A DNA stretch of 32,376 nucleotides from NCBI GenBank assembly GCA_015485435.1, contig WFTO01000446.1, forward strand, positions 1-32,376. Direction: 5' to 3'. Origin of the DNA: Anaerolineae bacterium. GTDB taxonomy: Bacteria > Chloroflexota > Anaerolineae > J102. The notes under the pieces were generated by a model that saw nothing but the letters and a program-made list of their open reading frames with translations, was not told the origin of the DNA and did no database searches. The position numbers and the translations under genes are program-made. Positions 1 to 9,254 of the stretch are shown piece after piece. Numbering within the stretch: position 1 is the first letter of the stretch; each line of letters opens with the position of its first letter.

Positions 1-426
1 TCATGATCTACCCAAAGTACATTAGCTACAGTGGTAACGGGGGTCAGATTAGACCAGGAGTCTATAACCTATCCGTTCCACCGGTTGATGTGCCTACAGA
101 AACCAGCACCCAAAACGCTTTCCGACTGTCTGCGCCTGGAGGTTGGTCGGTCCTGATCAAAGCCCAGACAATCCCTGGCTATGAAGGGCCCAGTCCACTC
201 TCACGCGGGGCTACTTTAAGTACCGGCAGTGACTGATGAACTTCGACGAAATAATCTGGCGATAAGGCCACAAGTGCATGCAGGAAGCGCACTCGCCAGG
301 TGAATTTGGTCTCTGCGGGCGTTTTGCGCCCATGGTCGTCCTTCAACGGTCTGATAGACGCGAGCGAGACGGTTGCGCCGTCCTGCCTGCGTGGCCAAAG
401 TGTGCATAAGTCGACATGCTCGCTTG

Positions 427-1947
427 TTACCTCGCGTGTTGCGAAGTTTTGCGCTCGTCCGGCGGGATGTACGCCCGTCCATAAAGCGATGCCATCTCCG
501 CCAGACCGCGCTGGATGCCCTCGGTGAGTTGGTGGGGAAGATAACGCCAGGCCCAATTGCCCGCTGCCACGGCTGGGGTGTTCATCCGCGCGTCGCTGCC
601 TAAATTCATGGCGTCTTGCATGGGGATGACAGCCAGATTCGCGGTAGACATCATGGCCAGTCGAATGAAGTCCCAGGCGATATCGCTGCCGTCGACCCGC
701 AGATATCGACGTACGTAATCCCGTTCTTGCTCCGAAGCTTTCTCATACCAGCCGCGAGTGGTGTCGTTGTCGTGGGTGCCGGTGTAGACCACAAAATTTT
801 TGTCGTAATTATGGGGCAAGAACGGATCCCGGGCGTCGCTCGCCCAGGCGAATTGCAATACTTTCATTCCCGGAAACCCATAATGATCTCTGAGAGCGTA
901 GACACCGGGCTCGGGCTCTCCCAGGTCCTCGGCAATGAGGGGCAATTCTCCGAATGCCTCTATCATGGCATCGAAAAAGTGTTCACGAGGGCCATCGCGC
1001 CATTCGCCATGTTGAGCGGTTTTCGCGTCTCCGGGCACGACCCAATAATTGTAAAACCCGCGAAAATGATCGATCCGAATGATGTCATATAATCGCAAAT
1101 TCGCTTGAAAACGCTGCACCCACCAATGGTATCCATCCTCGGCCATCTTTTCCCAATCATAGATTGGATTGCCCCACAGTTGTCCGGTTGGCGAGAAATA
1201 ATCTGGGGGAACGCCTGCAACGACTTGTGGACGTCCCTGATCATCGAAGAGGAAGAGGTCGCGATGCGCCCATGCATCCGCACTATCCATGGCCACATAA
1301 ATGGGAATATCGCCGATCACGCGAATGCGACGGTTGTTGGCAAAGGTCTTCAACCGATACCATTGCTCGAAGAAGAGCCATTGAACAAACCCATGAAAGC
1401 GTATTTCGTCTGCTAAACGCGTACGCATCTCGGCCAACGCAGCGGGGTCGCGATCACGCAATGCTGGCTCCCACTCATTCCATGGACGACCACCATGCAC
1501 ATCTTTCAAGGCCATGAAAAGCGTATAATCGTCAAGCCAGGCGTGTTCCTCAACACAGAAACGCTCAAACTCAGCAGAATTCCCAAGCTCTTTAAATCGT
1601 TCATATGCCTTACGCAGCCGAGCATTTTTCCATTGGATAACGGGGCCATAATCCACACGTTCTTGCGGAAAAGGAGGCACGCCCAGATCGAACGTATCCA
1701 GATAACCACGCGCGCTCAGATCTTCGAGATCGATGAGCAATGGGTTGCCGGCAAACGCGGAAAAGCATTGATAAGGCGAATCGCCAAAGCCTGTAGGTCC
1801 CAAGGGGAGTACCTGCCAGAGTTGTTGTTTGGCTGCGGTCAACCATTCGAGAAAGGTGTATGCCTGCTTCCCCAGATCGCCAATGCCAAAGGGAGAAGGA
1901 AAGGATGTGGGATGAAGCAAAATGCCGGAAAGTCGGTCTTCGAACAT
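427..1947 (-). CDS. malQ: 4-alpha-glucanotransferase (GH77)
   Basis: 506 aa; GH77 motifs readable: SPYQCFSAFAGNPLLIDLE, RIDHFRGF, IAEDLG, GTHDNDTTRGWY. Confidence 0.96.
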   Translation of the reverse strand: MFEDRLSGILLHPTSFPSPFGIGDLGKQAYTFLEWLTAAKQQLWQVLPLGPTGFGDSPYQCFSAFAGNPLLIDLEDLSARGYLDTFDLGVPPFPQERVDYGPVIQWKNARLRKAYERFKELGNSAEFERFCVEEHAWLDDYTLFMALKDVHGGRPWNEWEPALRDRDPAALAEMRTRLADEIRFHGFVQWLFFEQWYRLKTFANNRRIRVIGDIPIYVAMDSADAWAHRDLFLFDDQGRPQVVAGVPPDYFSPTGQLWGNPIYDWEKMAEDGYHWWVQRFQANLRLYDIIRIDHFRGFYNYWVVPGDAKTAQHGEWRDGPREHFFDAMIEAFGELPLIAEDLGEPEPGVYALRDHYGFPGMKVLQFAWASDARDPFLPHNYDKNFVVYTGTHDNDTTRGWYEKASEQERDYVRRYLRVDGSDIAWDFIRLAMMSTANLAVIPMQDAMNLGSDARMNTPAVAAGNWAWRYLPHQLTEGIQRGLAEMASLYGRAYIPPDERKTSQHAR

Positions 1948-2001
1948 CAGTGAATCCTATAAAACAAAACACAAAAAGGGGTAGACGGCTTAATGGACCA
2001 A

Positions 2002-3060
2002 CTACAAAAGGTCGTGGATGCGTTGAATGCGATGAATCAAGCTGTCGATAGCTTCATGAGTATGAGCTGGTGGCCCGAAGGGATCGTCGACGCCTGCTTC
2101 TTCATCCATCAGCACCAGGATCGTGTTCATCAAGCCGTAGCTTAACACGTCCAGATTGTACCCCCCTTCCAGTGCGATGACCAATTTCCCCTGGCAACAA
2201 GCTTCGGCAAGGTCACGCACGCGCACGGTGAGTTCGGCAAACCCTTGTAAGCTTAAATGTTCAGATGCCAGGGGGTCGAGCCAATGGGCATCATACCCGG
2301 CAGAAACCAGAATCATGTCCGGCTGAAATCGATGAGCAAAGGGAATCAGTAATTCATCAAAGATGCGAAGATAACCGCCATCGCCCACACCCGGTGGCAA
2401 AGGCACATTCATGGTAGTTCCGCGGCCAGGCCCCTCTCCTATATCTTCGGCTGCGCCTGTGCCAGGGTAATAGGGATATTGATGCGTCGAGAAGAAAGCG
2501 ACCGTAGGATCGTCGTAAAAAATGGATTCGGTACCATTGCCATGATGGACATCCCAATCAACAATTAGCACCCGATCCAAACCGAAAACTCGCTGTGCGA
2601 CACGGGCAGCAATGGACACATTGGCAAAAATACAAAACCCCATGCCGCGATCAGCCAATGCATGATGCCCAGGAGGACGCATCAAGGAAATCCCGTTACG
2701 GGCCTGCCCCGTGGCCACTGCTTCGACCACACCCGCCAATGCACCTGCCGAAGCCAACGCAGCCCGATAGGTGCCTGGAACCACATACGTGTCTGGATCT
2801 AGAAAACCCCCTCCCGACGTATCCAGGCTCTGTACTCGGGCAACATAGTGCTGAGGATGCACCCAATGCAATTGCGTCAGAGGGATCGGCGTGACCGTTA
2901 CCGACTGCATCTGCTCAAGGATCCCCCGTTTTTGCAGGAGAGCCATGGTGTGATGTAATCGTTTATGGTTTTCTGGATGGCCGGGCAAGGTATGGAGCTG
3001 TTCGATGGGATCGTAAGCGTAGCAGGTTGGCTTGGCAGAGTCCGAGTGTGCAGCAGACAT
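2002..3060 (-). CDS. Histone deacetylase-family protein (HDAC / acetylpolyamine amidohydrolase / AcuC-like)
   Basis: 352 aa; RPPGHHA, DWDVHHGNGT, VSAGYDAHWLDPL and ALEGGYN motifs of arginase/deacetylase fold Zn enzymes. Confidence 0.94.
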   Translation of the reverse strand: MSAAHSDSAKPTCYAYDPIEQLHTLPGHPENHKRLHHTMALLQKRGILEQMQSVTVTPIPLTQLHWVHPQHYVARVQSLDTSGGGFLDPDTYVVPGTYRAALASAGALAGVVEAVATGQARNGISLMRPPGHHALADRGMGFCIFANVSIAARVAQRVFGLDRVLIVDWDVHHGNGTESIFYDDPTVAFFSTHQYPYYPGTGAAEDIGEGPGRGTTMNVPLPPGVGDGGYLRIFDELLIPFAHRFQPDMILVSAGYDAHWLDPLASEHLSLQGFAELTVRVRDLAEACCQGKLVIALEGGYNLDVLSYGLMNTILVLMDEEAGVDDPFGPPAHTHEAIDSLIHRIQRIHDLL

Positions 3061-3095
3061 GATCGTGTCACTCCTTTAGGGAGCTATGGCGGGAG

Positions 3096-4571
3096 TCATT
3101 CCTTCCGCACCATGGTAGAAAAATCGCGTGTAAATTTGGCTCCTGCAAAGAAAACGACCAGAAATTCCAATCGGCCCAGAGCCATCGCGGTCGTGAATAC
3201 AGCCAGAATGGCGGGGGAGGAGGCGGGGCCAACAGCCCCCACAGAAAGCCCCACCGTCGAAAGAGCCGACATCAGATCGAATGAAGCATCGCGTAAGGAA
3301 ATGCCACTTCCGACCAACATCAACAAACCCAATGCGAAAAAAAGCGCTTGAAATGTCACCGAGGTGAACATTTCCCGAACTTCAGCATCGCCCACCTCTC
3401 GACGCCGTCCCGCGCGCCAGACCATCAGCGGATAACTAGCAGTGCGAGGAAGCTGATATTTGCGTATCTGCCATTTGAGCGTTTTCAACAAAAGGTAGGC
3501 CCGCCATAGTTTGATGCCGCCCGCTGTCGAAAAAGCGCCTCCCCCAATAAACATCAAAAGGATGAGAATCATGAGGCCAAAATCATCCATTTGGGCCAGG
3601 TTCACCGTCGAAAAGCCTGTAGTGGTCAGAGCTGAAACCGCTTGGAACAAGCCATCGTGCCAATGATACATTCCTAGAGGCAAGCTTCGCCAGGTGAGTA
3701 ATCCTGTTCCTATCAATAACAGTAATGCAAATATACGTATTTCTCCATCACGCAAGGCATGACGCCATCGCCGCCGCCATAATGCGTAGTGAACAGGAAA
3801 GCTGATGGCTCCTAAAACCATCAAGAGGATGGACACCAAATCCACCCACACACTTTGAAACGCAGCAATGTTTTGCATGCGCGTCGAAAGGCCACCGGTT
3901 GAAAGAGCGACAAAGGTATGATTGATGGCATCGAACCACGAAAGCCCCGCCAGTCGATACAGGATCCCTCCAATGATAGTGTACATCGTATAAATGACCA
4001 TGATCAAGCGTGTAGAGTAGGCAAGGTTCGCCATCAATTGCTCTGAACGCGCCTCGGCCTGATACAATCCCATGCTATTGGCGCCGACCAATGCTGCGCT
4101 GACTAACATCACCAACCCTAACCCCCCTAGCCACGACATCCAGCTTCGCCATAACAGAAGGATGTGAACGGTATGCTCAGGATCGATGACAGAAAGCCCG
4201 GTTGTGGTCCAACTACTCACCGTCTCAAACAAAGCCTGAGAAAAAGTAGCCGGAGTGAGCCAAAGAAAGGGTATCGTGGAGATGGCAGGAGCCAACATCC
4301 ACATAAACAAGACAATCACCCCTCCTTCGCTCACAGAAAGGGGATTGATTTCGCCCTTTGGTCGTTGCAAGACGAGTGCGAGCCCTGCAGACAATGTCCC
4401 CAGCATGGGAACCAAAAACGCCCATATGTGTTCTGGCCGATAATCTACCTGCAAAGGCGCAGCCGCCAAGGGGAAGGCCATGGCCAGCGTCAGGGCAATC
4501 AATCCCCATCCCACATAACTAAAAATCAGACGATAACGGGTACGGAGGCGATGAGAATAGCGACGATTCAT
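3096..4571 (-). CDS. trkH: TrkH-family potassium uptake transmembrane protein
   Basis: 491 aa polytopic; repeated selectivity-filter-like segments (SSWTTTGLSV, VALSTGGLSTR, SALTTTGFSTV, SALSTVGLSVG); adjacent to trkA genes. Confidence 0.94.
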   Translation of the reverse strand: MNRRYSHRLRTRYRLIFSYVGWGLIALTLAMAFPLAAAPLQVDYRPEHIWAFLVPMLGTLSAGLALVLQRPKGEINPLSVSEGGVIVLFMWMLAPAISTIPFLWLTPATFSQALFETVSSWTTTGLSVIDPEHTVHILLLWRSWMSWLGGLGLVMLVSAALVGANSMGLYQAEARSEQLMANLAYSTRLIMVIYTMYTIIGGILYRLAGLSWFDAINHTFVALSTGGLSTRMQNIAAFQSVWVDLVSILLMVLGAISFPVHYALWRRRWRHALRDGEIRIFALLLLIGTGLLTWRSLPLGMYHWHDGLFQAVSALTTTGFSTVNLAQMDDFGLMILILLMFIGGGAFSTAGGIKLWRAYLLLKTLKWQIRKYQLPRTASYPLMVWRAGRRREVGDAEVREMFTSVTFQALFFALGLLMLVGSGISLRDASFDLMSALSTVGLSVGAVGPASSPAILAVFTTAMALGRLEFLVVFFAGAKFTRDFSTMVRKE

Positions 4572-4591
4572 GATTGGCGTCGTACCCTCCT

Positions 4592-5275
4592 CTATTGGGG
4601 CAGATGCCTGGCGGCATCCTCTCCTAACAAGTGGCGAATGGCCAGACTTTCTTCCTCGACCTTGGTTACCAGCAGTACCCGATCGCCTCCTTGCAGGCGG
4701 ATGTCGCCTCGAGGGATAATGGGGTCGCCATCTCGGGTGATGGTGGCGATAAGGGCGTTCCTGGGCAAGCCGAGTTCGCTCAGCGTTTTGCCCGCAGCGG
4801 GCGCACTGGCGGGGAGGGCGAGTTCAGTCACCATGATTTTGCCCTCGACCAAAGGCGTTAACGATATCATATCCTCCAACGTGGCTTGCTGCTCTACCAA
4901 GGTCGTCAGGATGGTGGCCACACTGACCACAGCATCAATCCCTAGACGCCGAAAGAGGTCCACGTGATTGGGATTGGCGACCAGCGCCACGGTACGGGGG
5001 GCGCCAAAATGCCGTTTGCTGAGCTGGCAAATGACGAGGTTGTCTGCATCGTTCAAGGTCACAGCCAGCACCAGATCGGCCTCGCTGGCGCCAGCCGCCT
5101 GCAGCACCCGCGGCAGGGTGGGATCATCGCAAATGACAGGCATTTCCAGGCGACGCGCCAAATCCTGACATTGCTCGGCATCTTTGACGATGAGTTGAAG
5201 TTGATGATGTTTGCGGCGTAGGTCTCGCGCTAGATGATAGACCAATGCACCGCTACCGGCGATGATGATGAACAT
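4592..5275 (-). CDS. trkA: TrkA-type K+ regulatory protein (RCK_N + RCK_C)
   Basis: Likely start MFIIIAGSGALVYHLARDL (Rossmann GxGxxG-like) inside ORF 4592..5356; C-terminal TrkA_C-like segment (ELALPASAPAAGKTLSELGLPRNALIATITRDGDPIIPRGDIRLQGGDRVLLV). Confidence 0.9.
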   Translation of the reverse strand: MFIIIAGSGALVYHLARDLRRKHHQLQLIVKDAEQCQDLARRLEMPVICDDPTLPRVLQAAGASEADLVLAVTLNDADNLVICQLSKRHFGAPRTVALVANPNHVDLFRRLGIDAVVSVATILTTLVEQQATLEDMISLTPLVEGKIMVTELALPASAPAAGKTLSELGLPRNALIATITRDGDPIIPRGDIRLQGGDRVLLVTKVEEESLAIRHLLGEDAARHLPQ

Positions 5276-5304
5276 AGGCTTGTGAGAAGAGAGGGTGACG
5301 GGAT

Positions 5305-5703
5305 CTAACGTGCAAGTCGTTCGATAAATGCTGCGCCGCCGAGCATTGTGGGGCAAATCGCCTCAATGCCTAACGAATCGTAAACAGACGCCCGGGCTGG
5401 ATCAAACACCCTGGCCATGACTTTGGGCGTTTGAAACAATTCACGCGCCATTTGGGCGATGAAAATGTTCGTATTGTCGTTTTCGGTGACGGCTAGCAGC
5501 GCATCGCAACGTGCAATGCCCGCCTCATCCAACACCGCGGGTTCGGTGGCATCGCCCGTGATACCGAACCCGGTGAAATGATCGGGCAACTTGTTGAAGG
5601 TGTTTTCATGGCGGTCGACGATCACGACTTCGTGCCCCTGTTCGGAAAACGCGGTGGCCAGATAAGAGCCTAGCCGTCCGCATCCGATGATGATGACGAA
5701 CAT
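5305..5703 (-). CDS. TrkA-N (RCK_N) domain protein, short, no C-lobe
   Basis: Start MFVIIIGCGRLGSYLATAFSEQGHEVVIVDRHE; 132 aa NAD-binding domain only; 29 nt upstream of the second trkA gene. Confidence 0.88.
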   Translation of the reverse strand: MFVIIIGCGRLGSYLATAFSEQGHEVVIVDRHENTFNKLPDHFTGFGITGDATEPAVLDEAGIARCDALLAVTENDNTNIFIAQMARELFQTPKVMARVFDPARASVYDSLGIEAICPTMLGGAAFIERLAR

Positions 5704-8300
5704 GGCAGATATCCCTCTTGCTGTAAAATGCGTTTTGCAAGTGCGATCTCTTCTTCGCGGGTGTGGAGATGGCCATCCAAACGAGCGGCGCGTATCTGTT
5801 GAAAAACCTGACGGTAGATAGGGCCTGGTTTGATGCCCCACTGGCGCAGGTCGTCGCCTTTGAGATGGATCTCTTGTGGGCGCAACTGCTCTTGATAATA
5901 GCGAATCCGTTTCTCGAACGTGGCGTCGTCGGAGGCGACACGAGCCACCAGCAGGATGGCATCGCTGAATCTATGCAATAGGCGATCCAATTCCGAAGGC
6001 TGAATCTCTGGCTTGGTGATCTCCAGAGTGAGCGCCCGTAAGGCTTCTGCCTCATTGATTAACTTCGTTGTCGCGCTTTGAGGGCGCAATCGCTTGATGA
6101 TGCGTTTGTGCGCGGCTGGGGTTAGATCATAGAGCCACAGGGTGAAGTAAAGTCGTTCAATGGCTGTTGGGGGCTCATCCCTCCCGGCGAGCTCTTCTCG
6201 TAAACGGTGAAATCGTCTATCCAATACTTGATTCCACGTTAATTCAGGATCGATTTCCTTCAAAACGCCTATTTCGTGCAAGCGGCGCAGCGCTTTTTCC
6301 GGCTCTTTTTCCTGAAAAATCAACTCCAACTCGTGACGAATTCGTGGTCCACTGACCCGTCTGAGGAGATCAACGGCCTCTTTCATCAGTTCGCACGTGC
6401 GTGGCTCGATGGTGAAGCCAAAGCGCTGTTCGAAACGAATGGCCCTCAGAATGCGGGTGGGGTCTTCTACAAAGCTCAGCGAGTGCAGGACGCGAATGAC
6501 GCCTTTTTCCAGATCTCGTCGTCCCCCATAAAAGTCAAGAAGCTCTCCCCAATGGTTGCCATCCAGGCGGACGGCTAGCGTGTTGATGGTGAAATCGCGT
6601 CGATGCAAATCCAGCTTGATGCTGGAGCGTTCAACAATGGGGAGCGCCGTGGGCTCTGCGTAGAATTCGGTTCGGGCTGTGGCGAAATCGATGCTGGAAG
6701 GGGTGTCATCGGGTAATCGTTGCCCTGCGGCAAAGGCCCGGTCGTCCCGGATCCACTTGGCAGTGCCAAAGCGGCGATGGGGGCGCACGCGCCCTCCAAA
6801 TTGCTTCGCCAGATAGTGTGCGAGCTCCACAGCGTCTCCCTCAACCACGAAATCCACATCAAAATTGGGCCGATTTAATAGCAGATCGCGCACAAATCCG
6901 CCCACGATGTATACCGGGTAGTTCAATGCCGCGCCAGCCTCACCCACTTTGCGCAATAGCTCCAAAAGCGCCGCGGGCAAGGAATCTTCGAGAAGTTTGG
7001 CGACGGTACGCAGCGCTTGGGGTTCTTCCTCGCTCCACAGCTTCAAGAGATCGGTCCGGGTGACGATACCAACCATGTTGCCTTCTGCATCAACCACCGG
7101 GATCTGTCCCCAGCCACTTTCGATCATGCGTTTTTGCACAAGCTGAACCGGATCGTCGAATCGTACGGTCACCGCGCCCGCCCGCATGACCTTCCGTACA
7201 GGTTGGTGTTGCATCCCGTGGCGCATAGCGAGGTCGATGATGCGTCGGGTTACCAGGCCTATCAGCTGCCCATGTTCATCCACGACGGGGAATCCTTCAT
7301 GCCCGCGCCGGACCATTCGATCTGCGACTTCGGCCACGGTGGCGTCAGCGCTTACGGTGGTGATTCCCCAGGACATGATCTCTTGCACGATGACCTGGGG
7401 CTGAATCATCTCTTCCAGCAGTGATAGCAGTTGTTTTTTGATATCCTGAATGGTGCGATCGCGGACCAGGGCGGCTGCAGCCCGAGCATGGCCTCCGCCC
7501 CCCAGTTGTTCGGCAATGCGCCCCACATGAATGTTGTTCGTGGTCGATCGGGCGACTACTTGGACATGTTCTTTGAGATCAACCAGTAAAAAGAGGGCGT
7601 CAGGATCGTAGAAATCGCGCAATTTGTGGGCCAGGGTGCTGATCTCCTCCACTGGCTCTTCGATGCTGGCGCAGGTGATGATGATGGTGAATCCTTGGAT
7701 CTCATACGCCTCCGCCGAGTCATGAAGTCGGTCTAAAAGGCGTTGTTGTGCCGGCGAGAGGGGATGATGCAGGAATTCGCGCACGGTATCGAGACGAGCT
7801 CCCTCTTCTAGCAGCCAGGCGGCGCAACGCATGTCGCGAGAGGTTGTGCTCACGTAAGAGAGGCTGCCTGTATCTTCATAAATACCCAACATCAGCAGGG
7901 TGGCTTCTACCGGAGAAAGCTGTATGCCCCGTCCAATGATCTGCTCTACCAAAATTGTCGTGGTCGCCCCTACGGGTTCATACCAGCAGTGATAGTGGGG
8001 AGGCAAGTTTTCGCGGCATGCGTGGTGGTCGATGATACGCACCGGCGTCTTTTGCGTCATGCCTCGCACGAGCTGGGCGGATTGGGTATCGACAAAGATG
8101 GCTGCTGAAATTTTGCGACGCGGCAGCTCTTGCACCGTGCGAAAAGGCAAGGCGTTGCGATAGAGCGTCAGAAAGTTCTGCAAATTTCGGTTTAACTTTC
8201 GGGGCAGAACGGGGACGGCTTCGGGATGAAGTTTGCTGGCAGCCAGCAAGCTGGCCAAGGCGTCAAAGTCCGCGTGCTCGTGAGTTAAAATGACTTCCAT
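5670..8300 (-). CDS. Multidomain DHH phosphoesterase - CBS pair - tRNA nucleotidyltransferase / poly(A) polymerase (CCA- or A-adding type)
   Basis: Likely start MEVILTHEHADFDALASLLAA (DHH family); IDHHACREN and GGGGHARAAAA (DHHA1); two CBS repeats; IVGGFVRDLLLNRPNFDVDFVVEGDA class II nucleotidyltransferase motif; 876 aa. Confidence 0.93.
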   Translation of the reverse strand: MEVILTHEHADFDALASLLAASKLHPEAVPVLPRKLNRNLQNFLTLYRNALPFRTVQELPRRKISAAIFVDTQSAQLVRGMTQKTPVRIIDHHACRENLPPHYHCWYEPVGATTTILVEQIIGRGIQLSPVEATLLMLGIYEDTGSLSYVSTTSRDMRCAAWLLEEGARLDTVREFLHHPLSPAQQRLLDRLHDSAEAYEIQGFTIIITCASIEEPVEEISTLAHKLRDFYDPDALFLLVDLKEHVQVVARSTTNNIHVGRIAEQLGGGGHARAAAALVRDRTIQDIKKQLLSLLEEMIQPQVIVQEIMSWGITTVSADATVAEVADRMVRRGHEGFPVVDEHGQLIGLVTRRIIDLAMRHGMQHQPVRKVMRAGAVTVRFDDPVQLVQKRMIESGWGQIPVVDAEGNMVGIVTRTDLLKLWSEEEPQALRTVAKLLEDSLPAALLELLRKVGEAGAALNYPVYIVGGFVRDLLLNRPNFDVDFVVEGDAVELAHYLAKQFGGRVRPHRRFGTAKWIRDDRAFAAGQRLPDDTPSSIDFATARTEFYAEPTALPIVERSSIKLDLHRRDFTINTLAVRLDGNHWGELLDFYGGRRDLEKGVIRVLHSLSFVEDPTRILRAIRFEQRFGFTIEPRTCELMKEAVDLLRRVSGPRIRHELELIFQEKEPEKALRRLHEIGVLKEIDPELTWNQVLDRRFHRLREELAGRDEPPTAIERLYFTLWLYDLTPAAHKRIIKRLRPQSATTKLINEAEALRALTLEITKPEIQPSELDRLLHRFSDAILLVARVASDDATFEKRIRYYQEQLRPQEIHLKGDDLRQWGIKPGPIYRQVFQQIRAARLDGHLHTREEEIALAKRILQQEGYLPCSSSSSDADG

Positions 8301-8307
8301 TATCGTT

Positions 8308-9171
8308 TCATGGGGTGAAGTCGGTGTGTGGAAGCGTGGGAATCGGATAATTGGTGATGATGAGCTCCTGTACTTTGCCTCGTTTTGATGCATTGCTGTT
8401 AATGGCCCGTCGCGCCGCCACTTCATGGAGTATGAAGGGGGGATGGCTATACAGGTCACGAATCAAGAGGGTGTCTGAGTTGGAGATCATCACCCACACT
8501 CCTCGTTCTGAAAGCGCGAGGCATACATCGCGTAGCCGGGATTGGTCTTTGTGCGAAAAGCCATCAGGCTGATAGGCTGTAAAATGCGCGGTTTGAGACA
8601 GCGGCGCATAGGGTGGATCAAAATACACCCAATCTCCTTCAACGGCGTCCTCCACCGCTTGATCGAATGCGCAAGAACGGATTTCAGCCAGTTGCAGGGC
8701 TTTGGAGACCTCCTGTAGATTGTCGGGGTCGAGATAGCGCGGGGCTTTGTAGCGTCCAAATGGCACGTTAAATTTTCCCTGTCGATTGACGCGATAAAGT
8801 CCATTGTAGCCCGTCTTGTTGAGATAAATCATTCGCGCAGCGCGTTCGGGCAGAGAGAGCTTCCAGGGGTCTTTCGCCCTTAGTTCGTAATAGAAGGCCT
8901 CCTCATGTGGATATTCTGAAAGAAGTTCGATGATCTCGTCGACATGATCGCGGACGGCGATGTAGGCGTCGATAAGTTCCCGATTGCTGTCGGAAAGAAA
9001 GACTTTGGTCAGCGCATGAGCGCGATACAGCCCGAAGAAGAGAGCGCCTCCCCCCAAAAAGGGTTCGTGGTAAGCGGCGTATGTTGGAGGCTTACGATGC
9101 ATTAACGCGTCAAGCAGTTGCGTTTTTCCTCCCGCCCATTTTAAAAAGGGGCGCGGTAATTGACGATTCAT
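8308..9171 (-). CDS. DNA adenine methylase (Dam / D12 class N6-adenine MTase)
   Basis: Likely start [20 protein letters not shown] (FLKWAGGK motif) and [13 protein letters not shown] (DPPY motif); stop lies 7 nt upstream of the next gene's ATG. Confidence 0.93.
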   Translation of the reverse strand: MNRQLPRPFLKWAGGKTQLLDALMHRKPPTYAAYHEPFLGGGALFFGLYRAHALTKVFLSDSNRELIDAYIAVRDHVDEIIELLSEYPHEEAFYYELRAKDPWKLSLPERAARMIYLNKTGYNGLYRVNRQGKFNVPFGRYKAPRYLDPDNLQEVSKALQLAEIRSCAFDQAVEDAVEGDWVYFDPPYAPLSQTAHFTAYQPDGFSHKDQSRLRDVCLALSERGVWVMISNSDTLLIRDLYSHPPFILHEVAARRAINSNASKRGKVQELIITNYPIPTLPHTDFTP

Positions 9172-9254
9172 AGTTACAATTGTATCAGCTTCATCCTCAT
9201 CCAGTCCAAACACCGATTGCGGGAAGAGGAATCCGTTGTTGTTCTATCTTCGCC

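Noticed and set aside
3-236. 77-aa + strand ORF at the window edge
   Set aside because: No recognisable motif, no visible upstream context or SD; could be chance or the tail of a gene off the window.
1495-1953. 152-aa and other + strand ORFs opposite malQ
   Set aside because: Antisense to malQ coding sequence with clear GH77 motifs.
4164-4967. 267-aa + strand ORF across trkH/trkA
   Set aside because: Antisense to trkH and trkA; composition typical of shadow ORFs.
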